Assembly: GCF_011516635.5 (NCBI RefSeq)
Contig: NZ_CP096255.1
Span: 4,462,501-4,526,500 of the forward strand
DNA length: 64,000 nt
Direction: 5' to 3'
Origin: Bradyrhizobium barranii subsp. apii
GTDB lineage: Bacteria > Pseudomonadota > Alphaproteobacteria > Rhizobiales > Xanthobacteraceae
Shown here one piece after another: positions 33,511-41,187 of the stretch. Under the pieces are notes generated by a model, which saw only the letters and a list, made by a program, of their open reading frames with translations, was not told where the DNA came from and made no database searches. How positions within the stretch are numbered: position 1 is the first letter of the stretch; each line of letters starts with the position of its first letter. Position numbers and translations under genes: made by a program.

Positions 33511-35032
33511 AACGACTGAGTCACAAAACCGCAGGCTTTATCCGGCCGGAATCAGCGATGGTTGAAGCATGGACCATCAGCCGAGGAGGCTACATGAGCG
33601 GGCGTGGCACCAAGACCAGTGAGATGCGATTTGCGACGTATTTGGAAGGGCTTGCCAGCGTCATCGGTCATGCTGATCGGAAGGCACCGCTGCGCGACTA
33701 TTGCGTCGGCCTCATGGCCTGTGGCGGTCGTAAGAGCGTGGAGCCAATGGCGGCGATGACGGCTCCGGAACGGACGGCCGCCCAACATCAATCGCTGCTG
33801 CATTTCGTCGGCAGCGGCGCCTGGTCGGATGAGAAGGTGCTGGGCAAGGTACGAGAGATGGTCCTGCCGGCGATCGAACGCCAGGGCCCGATCGAAGCTT
33901 GGATCATCGATGACACCGGATTTCCCAAGCAGGGGCGACATTCGGTTGGAGTTGCACGGCAATATTGCGGGCAGCTCGGCAAGCAGGATAATTGCCAGGT
34001 GGCGGTGTCATTATCGATTGCCAATCACCACGCCAGCCTGCCTGTTGCCTACCGCCTTTATCTTCCGAAGGAATGGACTGAGGATTGCGATCGGCGGCGC
34101 AAGGTGGGCATTCCTGCCGAAGTCGGCTTCCGGACCAAGCCGGAGATCGCGCTGGAGCAGTTGCGGTGGGCCTGTGCGACCGGCCTTCCGCGTGGTGTCG
34201 TGCTGATGGACGCGGGCTATGGCAACAACAGCGATCTGCGCACGGAGATCACGGCGCTGGGATTGACCTATGTGGCGGGTCTTCTGTCGAGCACAACGGT
34301 ATGGGCGCCCGGCACCGGTCCCTTGCCGCCGAAGCCATGGTCGGGCCGCGGCCGTCCCCCGAAACTGATGCGCCGCAACCGTCAGCGTCGGCCGGCCGCC
34401 GTTAAAGCGCTCGCGATCGGCCTGCCGGCCAAAGCTTGGCGCACCATCACGTGGCGGCAAGGAACGAACGAAAAGCTGAGCTCGCGCTTTGCCCGCGTGC
34501 GGGTCCGTGCCGCGCACCGTGATTATTGGCAAACCACCCAGCGGTTGGAGGAATGGTTGCTGATCGAATGGCCGAAAGGCGAGGACCAGCCTACCAAATA
34601 CTGGCTCTCGACATTGCCGGAGGATGTGGCATTCCGGACTCTCGTAGAGACGGCTAAATTGCGCTGGCGCATCGAACGCGACTATCAGGAACTCAAGCAG
34701 GAGGTCGGGCTTGGCCACTTCGAGGGACGCGGCTGGCGCGGCTTTCATCATCACGCAACGATGTGCATTGCAGCCTTCGGATTCCTGATCTCCGAGCGGG
34801 AGGCGTTTCCCCCCTCAGGCGCTCGGCGCGCCCGGCCGATCCCGCTCGCTCGCGTTTCCGCGGATTACAGACCCCGCGGTTCTGCCGCTACGGACCCAAC
34901 GTCACATTCCAAATTCGATCACGACGATGCGACGGCGACTCGAACAAGGGCTGGTCCGAACGTTGTCGAGATGTCCTTGTTGTGCAATCAAGTTCGCCCA
35001 TTTCACAGACCACCGTTTGTGACGCAGTAAGA
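33511..35032 (+). mobile_element. IS701-family insertion sequence, copy B
   Basis: About 1522 bp. Ends AACGACTGAGTCACAAAAC (left) and TCTTACTGCGTCACAAACG (right, reverse complement) share ACTGxGTCACAAA. Flanked by CTAG (33507-33510) and TTAG (35033-35036), a one-mismatch 4-bp target duplication, which suggests it is the oldest of the three insertions. The left tip has lost the TCTT seen at the other IS701 ends. Confidence 0.8.
33594..35030 (+). CDS. IS701-family transposase (copy B), extended C-terminus
   Basis: A 478-residue IS701 transposase with all family motifs (EAWIIDDTGFPKQGRHSVGVARQYCGQLGKQDNC, GVVLMDAGYGNNSDL, LRWRIERDYQELKQEVGLGHFEGRGWRGFHHHA). GAGGAGG precedes ATG 33594; the open frame further upstream belongs to the other element and is not part of the gene. 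After YRPRGSA the stop present in copy A (TGA) is replaced by a sense codon (CCA in ACGGACCCAACG), and translation runs about 45 residues more, to a TAA inside the right terminal repeat. Catalytic residues look intact; the effect of the tail is unknown. Confidence 0.88.
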   Translation: MSGRGTKTSEMRFATYLEGLASVIGHADRKAPLRDYCVGLMACGGRKSVEPMAAMTAPERTAAQHQSLLHFVGSGAWSDEKVLGKVREMVLPAIERQGPIEAWIIDDTGFPKQGRHSVGVARQYCGQLGKQDNCQVAVSLSIANHHASLPVAYRLYLPKEWTEDCDRRRKVGIPAEVGFRTKPEIALEQLRWACATGLPRGVVLMDAGYGNNSDLRTEITALGLTYVAGLLSSTTVWAPGTGPLPPKPWSGRGRPPKLMRRNRQRRPAAVKALAIGLPAKAWRTITWRQGTNEKLSSRFARVRVRAAHRDYWQTTQRLEEWLLIEWPKGEDQPTKYWLSTLPEDVAFRTLVETAKLRWRIERDYQELKQEVGLGHFEGRGWRGFHHHATMCIAAFGFLISEREAFPPSGARRARPIPLARVSADYRPRGSAATDPTSHSKFDHDDATATRTRAGPNVVEMSLLCNQVRPFHRPPFVTQ

Positions 35033-35038
35033 TTAGAG

Positions 35039-35890
35039 CTAAGCCGCCACGCTCCGGAACGTCGCCACCACCGCACGCAGCGCCGCGAGCTTGGCGGGAT
35101 CGCTGACCTGCGAATGCAGCATTACCTTCGAGCTGCCGAGTTTCGGTAGCTTCTGCGCTGGCCCGATGTCGATCAGCCCGGGAGGCGCGATCCGGCGCGC
35201 GAGCGGCGCAATCGCGAGGCCAGCAAGCGCGGCCGCGACCACCGCGGTGACGCCGCCGCCGACAAAGCGTTCGCGCCAGGCGAGGCCGGCCTTGTCGAGC
35301 GCGCGGACGGCGATGGCGCGGACGCCGCAGGGCGGGGCGAGGGTTGCGAGCGGCAGCGGCTCACCCTTCGGCAGGGTGAAGCGCCGTGCGGCGAACCAGC
35401 CGAACTCGTCTTCGGCCAGCTTCTCGCCGCCGCGGCGACTGCCTTCCTGGCGCACGATCACGGCATCGAGCTGACCTGCGTCGTAAGCGTCCTGCATCTC
35501 GCGTGAGAAGCCGATGGTGACGGCGAGGGTGAGACTTGAGGACATCGCGTGCAGGCGTTCGAGCAGCGGCACCAGCTCGGGGCCCGCGGCATGGTCGGAG
35601 ATGCCAAGCGAGAGCGATTGCGCAGTCGATGTTTCGCCCGACAGTGCACGGTCATGCGCCTCCATCAGCGCGCGGGCGCGATCGAGGAACGCGGCGCCGT
35701 CGGCAGTGAGCCGGACCGCGCGCGGCGAGCGCTCGACGAGGCGCTTTCCCAGCAATGTCTCGAGCCGCTGAAGCTTCAGGCTGACGGCGGCCTGCGTCGT
35801 GCCGAGTGCTTCGGCGGCGCGCGTAAAACTCTGGAGGTCGGCGACCAGCAGGAAGGCCTTGATGGTGGCGATGTCGAGCGTTGCTGTCAT
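35039..35890 (-). CDS. LysR-family transcriptional regulator
   Basis: A 283-residue LTTR. The N-terminal winged helix (about 5-65) reads IKAFLLVADLQSFTRAAEALGTTQAAVSLKLQRLETLLGKRLVERSPRAVRLT. The effector domain (about 90-280) begins LSLGISDHAAGPELVPLLERLHAMSSSLTLAVTIG. It is divergent from the tautomerase gene at 36004 and an LTTR-type dyad lies between them, so it most likely controls that gene. Its stop codon is only 2 bp from the target duplication of the IS cluster, so the insertions missed the gene narrowly. The effector is unknown. Confidence 0.92.
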   Translation of the reverse strand: MTATLDIATIKAFLLVADLQSFTRAAEALGTTQAAVSLKLQRLETLLGKRLVERSPRAVRLTADGAAFLDRARALMEAHDRALSGETSTAQSLSLGISDHAAGPELVPLLERLHAMSSSLTLAVTIGFSREMQDAYDAGQLDAVIVRQEGSRRGGEKLAEDEFGWFAARRFTLPKGEPLPLATLAPPCGVRAIAVRALDKAGLAWRERFVGGGVTAVVAAALAGLAIAPLARRIAPPGLIDIGPAQKLPKLGSSKVMLHSQVSDPAKLAALRAVVATFRSVAA

Positions 35891-35899
35891 TATGAATGG

Positions 35900-35930
35900 T
35901 TATCACTGGTATCAACAGAGATAAGATACC
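35900..35930. promoter_or_regulatory. LysR-type operator between lysR and tautomerase genes
   Basis: GGTATC-N11-GATACC (35908-35930), a perfect 6-bp dyad with the 11-nt spacing typical of LTTR sites, interlocked with TTATC (35900-35904) and GATAA (35920-35924). It lies 10-18 bp upstream of the lysR start and about 74 bp from the tautomerase start. Confidence 0.65.
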
Positions 35931-36003
35931 AAAATGACGGGGCAAGGTCTAGCTTCTCACCAACGCCGCGCAAACTCCGCGCAGCATCTTGAGGAGAACC
36001 ACC

Positions 36004-36426
36004 ATGCCCCTGATCACCGTGTCCTACACCACCTCCCGCCAGTCGCCGTCGCTGAAGGCCGATATCGCCAACGCCGTGTCCGAGCTGACCGCAAAGATCC
36101 TGCACAAGGATCCCAGGGTGACCGCCATCATCGTGAAATCGGTCGACGCAGGCGACTGGTTCGCCGGCGGCAAGTCGCTCGCCGAACAGAAGCTTGCGAG
36201 CTACTGGATCGACATCCATGTCAGCGAAGGCACCAACACCAAGGACGAGAAGGCGGCCTATCTCGCCGCGATGTTCGAGCGCATGGCCGAGATTTTGGGC
36301 CCGCTGCATCATGAGACCTACCTGCATGTCGACGAGGTCAAGGGCGACGCCTACGGCTTTGGCGGCCTGACCCAGGAGCGGCGCTACATTGCCGGCAAGC
36401 TCGAAGTTGCGTTGCAGGCGGCGTAA
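36004..36426 (+). CDS. Tautomerase-superfamily protein
   Basis: A 140-residue protein starting MPLITVSYTT. The N-terminal proline after Met removal is the catalytic base of the 4-oxalocrotonate tautomerase superfamily. The length, about twice that of a single 4-OT unit, fits a fused two-unit tautomerase as in cis-CaaD or MSAD relatives. The internal HKDPRVTAIIVKSVDAGDWFAGGKSLAEQKLASYWIDIHVSEGTNTKDEKAAYLAAM region matches rhizobial tautomerases. GAGGAG precedes ATG 36004. Divergent from and probably regulated by the LysR protein. The substrate (an enol or halo-acid) is not known. Confidence 0.87.
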   Translation: MPLITVSYTTSRQSPSLKADIANAVSELTAKILHKDPRVTAIIVKSVDAGDWFAGGKSLAEQKLASYWIDIHVSEGTNTKDEKAAYLAAMFERMAEILGPLHHETYLHVDEVKGDAYGFGGLTQERRYIAGKLEVALQAA

Positions 36427-36471
36427 GGTAGCTGGCCGCGGGTGAAGAATCTCACCCGCGGCCTGAAGCCG

Positions 36472-37185
36472 TCAGCTCGCCGCTCGGAACTGGACTTCGG
36501 CGTTGTTGATGAAGCACGGCTTGTCGAACAGCTTGAGGTCCAGCGGGTTCGGCAGCCTGATATCGTCGAGGTCTGGGCACGGCTTGACCGACGGATCATA
36601 TGATCGATCGATCTGCGAGATGAAGACGACGATCAGCCCCGCATCGCGCGCGAAGGATTTCAGTGCGCGCACCTGAACAGCGAGATCAGGATTTTCCCGC
36701 CTCTGGTCGAGCAGTTGCAGATAGTCGATCACCACGACCGTGCCACGAGGCGCCGCGGCCATCTGCTTGACGACGTAGTCGGCGCTGATGGCGTCGGAGC
36801 AGTCAACCTCAAACAGTTTGTCGAACTGCGCCGGCTCCACACCGATCGCCCGCAGGCGATCCAGCACATCATTCTGCGTGTACTCGAGCGAGAAGAACGC
36901 CGCGCGATGGCCCGACTTCATGGCCTCGACGGCCAATTCGAGGCTCATCAGGGTCTTGCCCTGACCGGGGCGAGCCCCGACCAGCACCAGATCACCCGGC
37001 CGGAATTGCGGGAACAGGCGATTGGCGGGCGTCAGTGCGGCGGCCTTTGCCGCGAGCATGCTCCAGGCGGAAAACCCTTCCGTCGCAGCGATGCGGTCAA
37101 GCGCGTCGTGGAGCGGAATGCCTTCCTCGCGCGACAGGCGCTTGGCTCGTCGCTTCAGATGATAGATCGGCGCAGAGAGTCTCAT
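36472..37185 (-). CDS. DnaB-helicase C-domain-like RecA-fold ATPase
   Basis: A 237-residue protein with only the RecA-like motor of DnaB-type helicases. Walker A is GARPGQGKTLMS (about 69-80) and Walker B VVVIDYLQLLDQRREN; FISQIDRSYD is the sensor region with the arginine expected near it. The first 55 residues (LKRRAKRLSREEGIPLHDALDRIAATEGFSAWSMLAAKA) form a short helical start unlike the DnaB N-terminal domain. GGGAGG precedes ATG 37185. It lacks a primase-binding domain, so it is not the replicative DnaB; homologues of this size occur in many Rhizobiales. Role unknown. Confidence 0.85.
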   Translation of the reverse strand: MRLSAPIYHLKRRAKRLSREEGIPLHDALDRIAATEGFSAWSMLAAKAAALTPANRLFPQFRPGDLVLVGARPGQGKTLMSLELAVEAMKSGHRAAFFSLEYTQNDVLDRLRAIGVEPAQFDKLFEVDCSDAISADYVVKQMAAAPRGTVVVIDYLQLLDQRRENPDLAVQVRALKSFARDAGLIVVFISQIDRSYDPSVKPCPDLDDIRLPNPLDLKLFDKPCFINNAEVQFRAAS

Positions 37186-37385
37186 CGTCAAAACCTCCCA
37201 TTGCGAGCTGAAAGCGCAATCCCTCCTTATGCCTGGCGCTCGAACAGTCGGTCCGATGATCATTCGCCCGGCATGATGTCTGCTTTCCCGGCGGAGGGGG
37301 GAGGCGTGGGCGGCACCTGAAACGAGCATAGCCGATTCCACCACAAGCGGAGAATATGCGCCGGTACAGGCTCGAACAGGAAAAG

Positions 37386-38123
37386 TTAGACGGCCGCTTC
37401 CGCCACCAGCGCGCGGGTTGGTCCGAACAGCTCCTCGAACGCCTGGCGCAGCGCCACGTCGACATCGGCCATGGTCACGAGCTGGCCGAGATCGACCAGC
37501 GAGGTGACGCCGTAGCGGGGGTCGGCGACGCCGCAGGGCACGATGCCGGCGAAATGCGACAGCTCCGGCTCGACATTGATGGCGATGCCGTGGAACGAGA
37601 CCCAGCGCTTCAGCCGCACGCCGATCGCCGCGATCTTGTCCTCGTGCTCGGGCCCCTTGTCCGGGCGCTTCACCCAGACGCCGACCCGGTCCTCGCGCCG
37701 TTCGCCGCGGATGTTGAAGGCGGCGAGCGTCCGCAGGATCAATTCCTCCAGGCTCGCGACATAGGCCCGGACGTCCGGCCGGCGCCGCTTGAGGTCGAGC
37801 ATGACATAGGCCACCCGCTGGCCGGGCCCGTGATAGGTCAGCTGCCCGCCGCGCCCGGAGGCAAAGGTCGGGAAGCGGGGATCGAGCAGGTCGGTTTCCT
37901 TGCCCGAGGTGCCGGAGGTGTAGAGCGGGGGGTGCTCGAGCAGCCAGACCAGCTCGGGCGCCTCGCCGGCGGCGATCTGAGCGACTCGCGCCTCCATGGC
38001 GGCCACGGCCTCCGGATAGGGCACCGGCGCGTCCGAGATTCGCCACTCCACGGGCTCGCCGGTGGAGGCGGAAAACGACGTCAAATCGAGGTCTTGGCGG
38101 GGGTTTTGAGGCGAATTAACCAT
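37386..38123 (-). CDS. lipB: Octanoyl-[acyl carrier protein]:protein octanoyltransferase
   Basis: A 245-residue LipB. Signature RGGQLTYHGPGQRVAYVMLDL is at 91-111, the conserved lysine is K163 in EDKIAAIGVRLKRWVSFHG, and the catalytic cysteine C197 is in FAGIVPCGV. It moves octanoyl groups from ACP to lipoyl domains, the first step of lipoate synthesis, in the cytoplasm. The N-terminal 25 residues are variable; a later start is possible but ATG 38123 is acceptable. It lies 200 bp from the DnaB-like gene, with no clear operon partner. Confidence 0.95.
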   Translation of the reverse strand: MVNSPQNPRQDLDLTSFSASTGEPVEWRISDAPVPYPEAVAAMEARVAQIAAGEAPELVWLLEHPPLYTSGTSGKETDLLDPRFPTFASGRGGQLTYHGPGQRVAYVMLDLKRRRPDVRAYVASLEELILRTLAAFNIRGERREDRVGVWVKRPDKGPEHEDKIAAIGVRLKRWVSFHGIAINVEPELSHFAGIVPCGVADPRYGVTSLVDLGQLVTMADVDVALRQAFEELFGPTRALVAEAAV

Positions 38124-38205
38124 TGGCTAACCATAACGTGGTGATCATCTGGGGAGCAAATGCCAAGTCCTTTGGCTTAAGTCCCAAGTTGCGGCGGTCC
38201 TGACA

Positions 38206-38448
38206 GTGCCCACTCTCGATAAAGTCACCGTGGATCTCATGGTCGTCCTCGGGACGACCACCATGCCGATCCATCAAGTATTACGTCTTTCCCGCGGCGC
38301 CATCATCGAACTGGACGCAACCGAGGCCGACGAGGTCAAGGTTCTCGCCAACAATCTGCCGGTCGCCTCCGGCGTCGTGCTGGTCGACCGCAACCGGATC
38401 GCGGTCGAGGTCAAGCAGATGCTGCCGCGCACGACGGGCACGCGATAG
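38206..38448 (+). CDS. fliN: FliN/SpoA-domain flagellar motor switch protein, minimal length
   Basis: An 80-residue protein made of one SpoA (FliN C-terminal) domain: VDLMVVLGTTTMPIHQVLRLSRGAIIELDATEADEVKVLANNLPVASGVVLVDRNRIAVEVKQML. This aligns over its length with the C-terminal domain of FliN, the C-ring protein that controls rotation and export docking. It lacks the N-terminal extension of most FliN proteins and there are no flagellar genes in the window. Start is GTG 38206. It may be the motor FliN of one of several flagellar systems, or a detached paralogue. Its stop is inside a 19-bp tandem repeat. Confidence 0.85.
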   Translation: MPTLDKVTVDLMVVLGTTTMPIHQVLRLSRGAIIELDATEADEVKVLANNLPVASGVVLVDRNRIAVEVKQMLPRTTGTR

Positions 38449-38494
38449 CGGCCCGGGCACGCGGTAACGGCCTGGGCACGCGGGAGCGGCCCGG
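38438..38494. repeat. Three tandem 19-bp repeats over the fliN stop codon
   Basis: Units GCACGCGATAGCGGCCCGG, GCACGCGGTAACGGCCTGG and GCACGCGGGAGCGGCCCGG at 38438, 38457 and 38476. The first contains the fliN TAG stop; the second has TAA at the same place. The remaining DNA to the tRNA at 38667 shows no gene. Confidence 0.85.
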
Positions 38495-38666
38495 GGTAGC
38501 CGGCAGGGCCGGGGCCCTCGATAGGGCCGATCCGGGCAGGGGTCCGGATTTTTCCTGCCAAGCTTGTGGAATTCTGGGCCTTTGCAGGCTTGTACCCCTC
38601 TGATGGATTTGTTAGATCGGCGCCGTTGATCCGGCAGGCCTCAAGCCCTAAGCCGGCATCCCCAAA

Positions 38667-38751
38667 GCGCTCGTGGCGGAATTGGTAGACGCGCTGCCTT
38701 GAGGTGGCAGTGAGTAAAATCGTGGGGGTTCGAGTCCCTCCGAGCGCACCA
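38667..38751 (+). tRNA. tRNA-Leu(GAG)
   Basis: An 85-nt class II tRNA with encoded CCA. Acceptor stem GCGCTCG/CGAGCGC, leucine-type D arm (TGGCGGAATTGGTAGACGCG), anticodon arm CTGCC-TTGAGGT-GGCAG with anticodon GAG, a long variable arm and T arm GGGGGTTCGAGTCCCTC. Its 3' end is the target of two integrated islets (repeats at 40622 and 42384). Confidence 0.97.
38736..38751 (+). repeat. att-like core, native copy in the 3' end of tRNA-Leu
   Basis: CCCTCCGAGCGCACCA, from the T arm to the terminal CCA. Exact copies at 40622-40637 and 42384-42399 in the same orientation. Confidence 0.88.
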
Positions 38752-38906
38752 ACCTCAAAAGCCGATCGATGGAGAGACCGGCTCAGGCAGCCCAGGTCTT
38801 CGCCGTTCGGCCGTCCCCGCCTGACGGTTCGAGTGTAGGGCTGGCGGCTCGGCGTGATCGCCGTTTGCAACAGGGCACGCGTACTGAACATCACGCAGGT
38901 TGCTCA

Positions 38907-39728
38907 TCACCGCGGCAACGACACCAGTAGCCAGACGCCGGCGGCCGCACACGCAATGCCGGCGGCGCGCGCGATCCATCGTCCGATCGGCGTAAGTTTC
39001 TCCAACAGGACGAGCAGGGCCAAAAGCGCAATCCAAAGCACGTTCATCACCCCGCCTACGAACAAAAGCGCCATCAAGACCCAGCAGCAGCCGACACAAT
39101 AGCCTCCGTGCCGCAGCCCCAGCAGCAGGCAGCCTCGCAGGTCGTCGCGAAAGCCGCCGTGGCGCATCAGGAACAGAAATGGCGGCTGGCATTGGGCGAG
39201 ACAGACGTCCTTGAGCGGTGTCCATTGATAGACTCCCGCCGCGATCAGCACGATTGCACTGAGCAGATTGCTGGCGATCGTCATCCGGGAATCCAGCAGG
39301 ACCGCCCGCTCGATCGTCCATTGGAGTAGGGTTGCTGCCAGCGAAAAGCCGCCCCAGGCGAGGAGATAACCGGCCGCAAACCAGCCGGTCGCAGCGAACG
39401 GCTTGCCCTGCGCTTTCCCCTGTCGACCCACGCGGGCGTACATGAGGATCATGGGCGCTGCCGAGGGTGCCATCATTCCGACCATCATCACCACCCACAT
39501 CAGCAACACATACGCGAACTCGATCGCTCGCCATGGCTCGCTCGCCGGCAACATGATTCCGATCCCGGCCGGGATCATGCGGAACCCGGTCATGTCCATG
39601 CCGCCCATGTCCATGTCCTTGGCGAGCCAGAGCACATAGGCCCATGCCAGTGCGACAATGATCCCGATCGCGCCGCCGACGATCCAGCGATCGCGCCGCA
39701 GCACGGTTTCCAGGGGGCCGTCGGTCAT
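38907..39728 (-). CDS. DUF2182 predicted metal-binding integral membrane protein
   Basis: A 273-residue polytopic protein. Family motifs are MWVVMMVGMMAPSAAPMILMYARV (about 70-95), a Met-rich membrane segment, and GLRHGGYCVGCCWVLMALLFVGGVMN with C-x2-CC near the end. The N-terminal loop DMDMGGMDMTGF is also Met-rich, like copper-handling proteins. DUF2182 proteins are described as predicted metal-binding. The protein lies downstream of the DUF1326 gene in the same operon, a pairing often seen. ATG 39728 (MTDGPLETVLRRD) is chosen by the family start. It is in islet 1 beside tRNA-Leu. Function not established; metal transport or insertion is an inference. Confidence 0.85.
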   Translation of the reverse strand: MTDGPLETVLRRDRWIVGGAIGIIVALAWAYVLWLAKDMDMGGMDMTGFRMIPAGIGIMLPASEPWRAIEFAYVLLMWVVMMVGMMAPSAAPMILMYARVGRQGKAQGKPFAATGWFAAGYLLAWGGFSLAATLLQWTIERAVLLDSRMTIASNLLSAIVLIAAGVYQWTPLKDVCLAQCQPPFLFLMRHGGFRDDLRGCLLLGLRHGGYCVGCCWVLMALLFVGGVMNVLWIALLALLVLLEKLTPIGRWIARAAGIACAAAGVWLLVSLPR

Positions 39729-39777
39729 TTGCGATAAGTGTTGCCGGCCTTCTCGCAAGGCCGGGTCAGGAGTTGCA

Positions 39778-40407
39778 TCACGCCTGGTTCGACCAGCGGA
39801 TCGGCGCATAGAGGCCGTTCTTGCCGGAATTGTCCCAGCGCATGCCATGATCGCTGAACGTATTACCGGCGGCGCCGACCGCCATCACCATCCTGTCAGG
39901 GCTGACTGGATGGCCGATGTTGGCCCACATTTCCCCGCTCGGATGCATGGTCGGCAACGGGTCGACGGACATGTGCAGAATATCAGGGATTTCCGCGGAC
40001 CGCGTCTTGCCCTCGATTCGGAATGTGATCGGGACCTTGCGAACCCCCAGGTTCTTGCTGATCAGCGGTGTGAACGCGGCCATCGGACCACCGGCGCCGC
40101 CGGTGAAGATCGCAGCTAGAGCCTCGGTCTGCTCATCGTTGGCGCGCTGGTCGATATAGGCGGCCACCGACCAATCTCCGTCTGCCATGATCCCCGGCGC
40201 GTGGAGGATAACCAGGACATTGAGTCCATCGAGCTCGATGTTGCCATAGCGGCCGCTCTCGACGTGGAAGATCAGCGGTACGTTACAGAAGCCCTCGGTC
40301 GGTCGCGCGGTCAGCGGGGGAGCCGCCGACACGAGGCAGGGACACACGATGCTGCAACTGCAATTCTCGAAGTAGTCGCCGGAAAGGTGCCATGGGACAT
40401 CCGCCAT
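39778..40407 (-). CDS. DUF1326 domain protein
   Basis: A 209-residue soluble protein of the DUF1326 family. The hallmark is the N-terminal WHLSGDYFENCSCSIVCPC with C16, C18, C22 and C24, a compact CxCx3CxC set suited to binding a metal. It continues with FHVESGRYGNIELDGLNVLVILHAPGIM and ends with SDHGMRWDNSGKNGLYAPIRWS, both typical. No signal peptide. It starts the two-gene operon with DUF2182 (49-bp gap) in islet 1. A joint role in handling a metal ion is inferred from the cysteines and Met-rich partner. In other genomes the pair is likewise adjacent. Confidence 0.87.
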   Translation of the reverse strand: MADVPWHLSGDYFENCSCSIVCPCLVSAAPPLTARPTEGFCNVPLIFHVESGRYGNIELDGLNVLVILHAPGIMADGDWSVAAYIDQRANDEQTEALAAIFTGGAGGPMAAFTPLISKNLGVRKVPITFRIEGKTRSAEIPDILHMSVDPLPTMHPSGEMWANIGHPVSPDRMVMAVGAAGNTFSDHGMRWDNSGKNGLYAPIRWSNQA

Positions 40408-40484
40408 CGCTATCTCCCGCTAGGCCGAACCCGTCAGATTACTTTCGAAGGAGCTACGTAGAATTGAAAGTTACGCTGCGTGGC

Positions 40485-40514
40485 GAAGTCCCGCAAGCTG
40501 AAGTCCCGCAAGCT
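40485..40514. repeat. Two tandem 15-bp repeats
   Basis: GAAGTCCCGCAAGCT twice in a row, in islet 1 upstream of the DUF1326 start. The surrounding gene-free stretch 40408-40727 has lower GC and also holds the att copy at 40622; no gene is evident. Confidence 0.85.
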
Positions 40515-40621
40515 ATTGTGAGGTTCGGTCAATCGACTGGAAAAAGCACCTATCAGCTGGAGATCCACCTAAATTCTTTGCCCATTTCCGCAAGCCATTG
40601 AAACTTCGATAAATGCGACCG

Positions 40622-40637
40622 CCCTCCGAGCGCACCA
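40622..40637 (+). repeat. att-like core, copy 2
   Basis: CCCTCCGAGCGCACCA, identical to the last 16 nt of tRNA-Leu. It separates islets 1 and 2. Flanks differ from the tRNA (preceded by G, followed by AACGG). Confidence 0.88.
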
Positions 40638-40727
40638 AACGGCGGATCGCGCCGCTTTAGCCGGGGTAGGGGCCTGTTTCTGCCGAAATGCCCTCTCAGA
40701 TCAAGTCGATGATCTGATCATAGAACA

Positions 40728-40916
40728 TCAGACGAAAGTGGCTGCTCGGACGAGATGCGTCTGAGCGAATCTATTCAGCCAATCTGATTTGCCGAGATTG
40801 ACCACGGCAGCCTGGCGCGGCGACGGTCCCCAATCGATTGTGTCGAAACTGAAATTATAGACTTCCTCCGGCGTGATCATCGAAACCTGTGGCCGATGAA
40901 TCCGCAGATGCCTCAT
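40728..40916 (-). CDS. Possible small protein, unknown
   Basis: A candidate of 62 residues (MRHLRIHRPQVSMITPEEVYNFSFDTIDWG ... LNRFAQTHLVRAATFV). Codon use and amino-acid composition look like a real protein rather than a shadow frame, and no competing frame exists on either strand. There is no convincing Shine-Dalgarno, and an upstream TTG at 41015 would give 95 residues. It may also be a fragment of a larger gene broken when islet 2 was formed. No family recognised. Confidence 0.35.
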   Translation of the reverse strand: MRHLRIHRPQVSMITPEEVYNFSFDTIDWGPSPRQAAVVNLGKSDWLNRFAQTHLVRAATFV

Positions 40917-41187
40917 GTCGCTTTCGATAGAACAGTGCGCGTCCGGTTGGAATGAGTTGGAGCGGGCAAAGCCTGGAACACCGGCCACCCCGCGGGATCC
41001 TCCCTGCTCACGCAATTGTTCCTGGACGTAGTCTGCAGAGGCGCTGGTCGATCGACACCTTCTTATTGCGTTTCTATGCTATCACATCTTATAATTGATG
41101 AACTCCGAGAGACACGAAATATCGGTCGCTGGCTTCCGGGTCCGAACACGGGCGGCTGGAGTCGAGCACCTTTGCAAGGAGGGCAGC

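Larger units (their letters stand above)
38752..40637. mobile_element. tRNA-Leu islet 1 (DUF2182/DUF1326 cargo), no integrase
   Basis: A 1.9-kb segment bounded by the tRNA-Leu 3' end and a 16-bp exact copy of it. It contains only the DUF2182 and DUF1326 genes. No recombinase, so it is either a remnant or was mobilised in trans. Confidence 0.65.

Noticed and set aside
33213..33593. N-terminal extension of the second IS701 transposase
   Set aside because: It runs back through the terminal repeats into the other IS element; the family start and Shine-Dalgarno are at 33594.
40392..40601. Open frame over the 15-bp tandem repeat in islet 1
   Set aside because: Begins inside the DUF1326 gene on the other strand, with no Shine-Dalgarno site or known motif.
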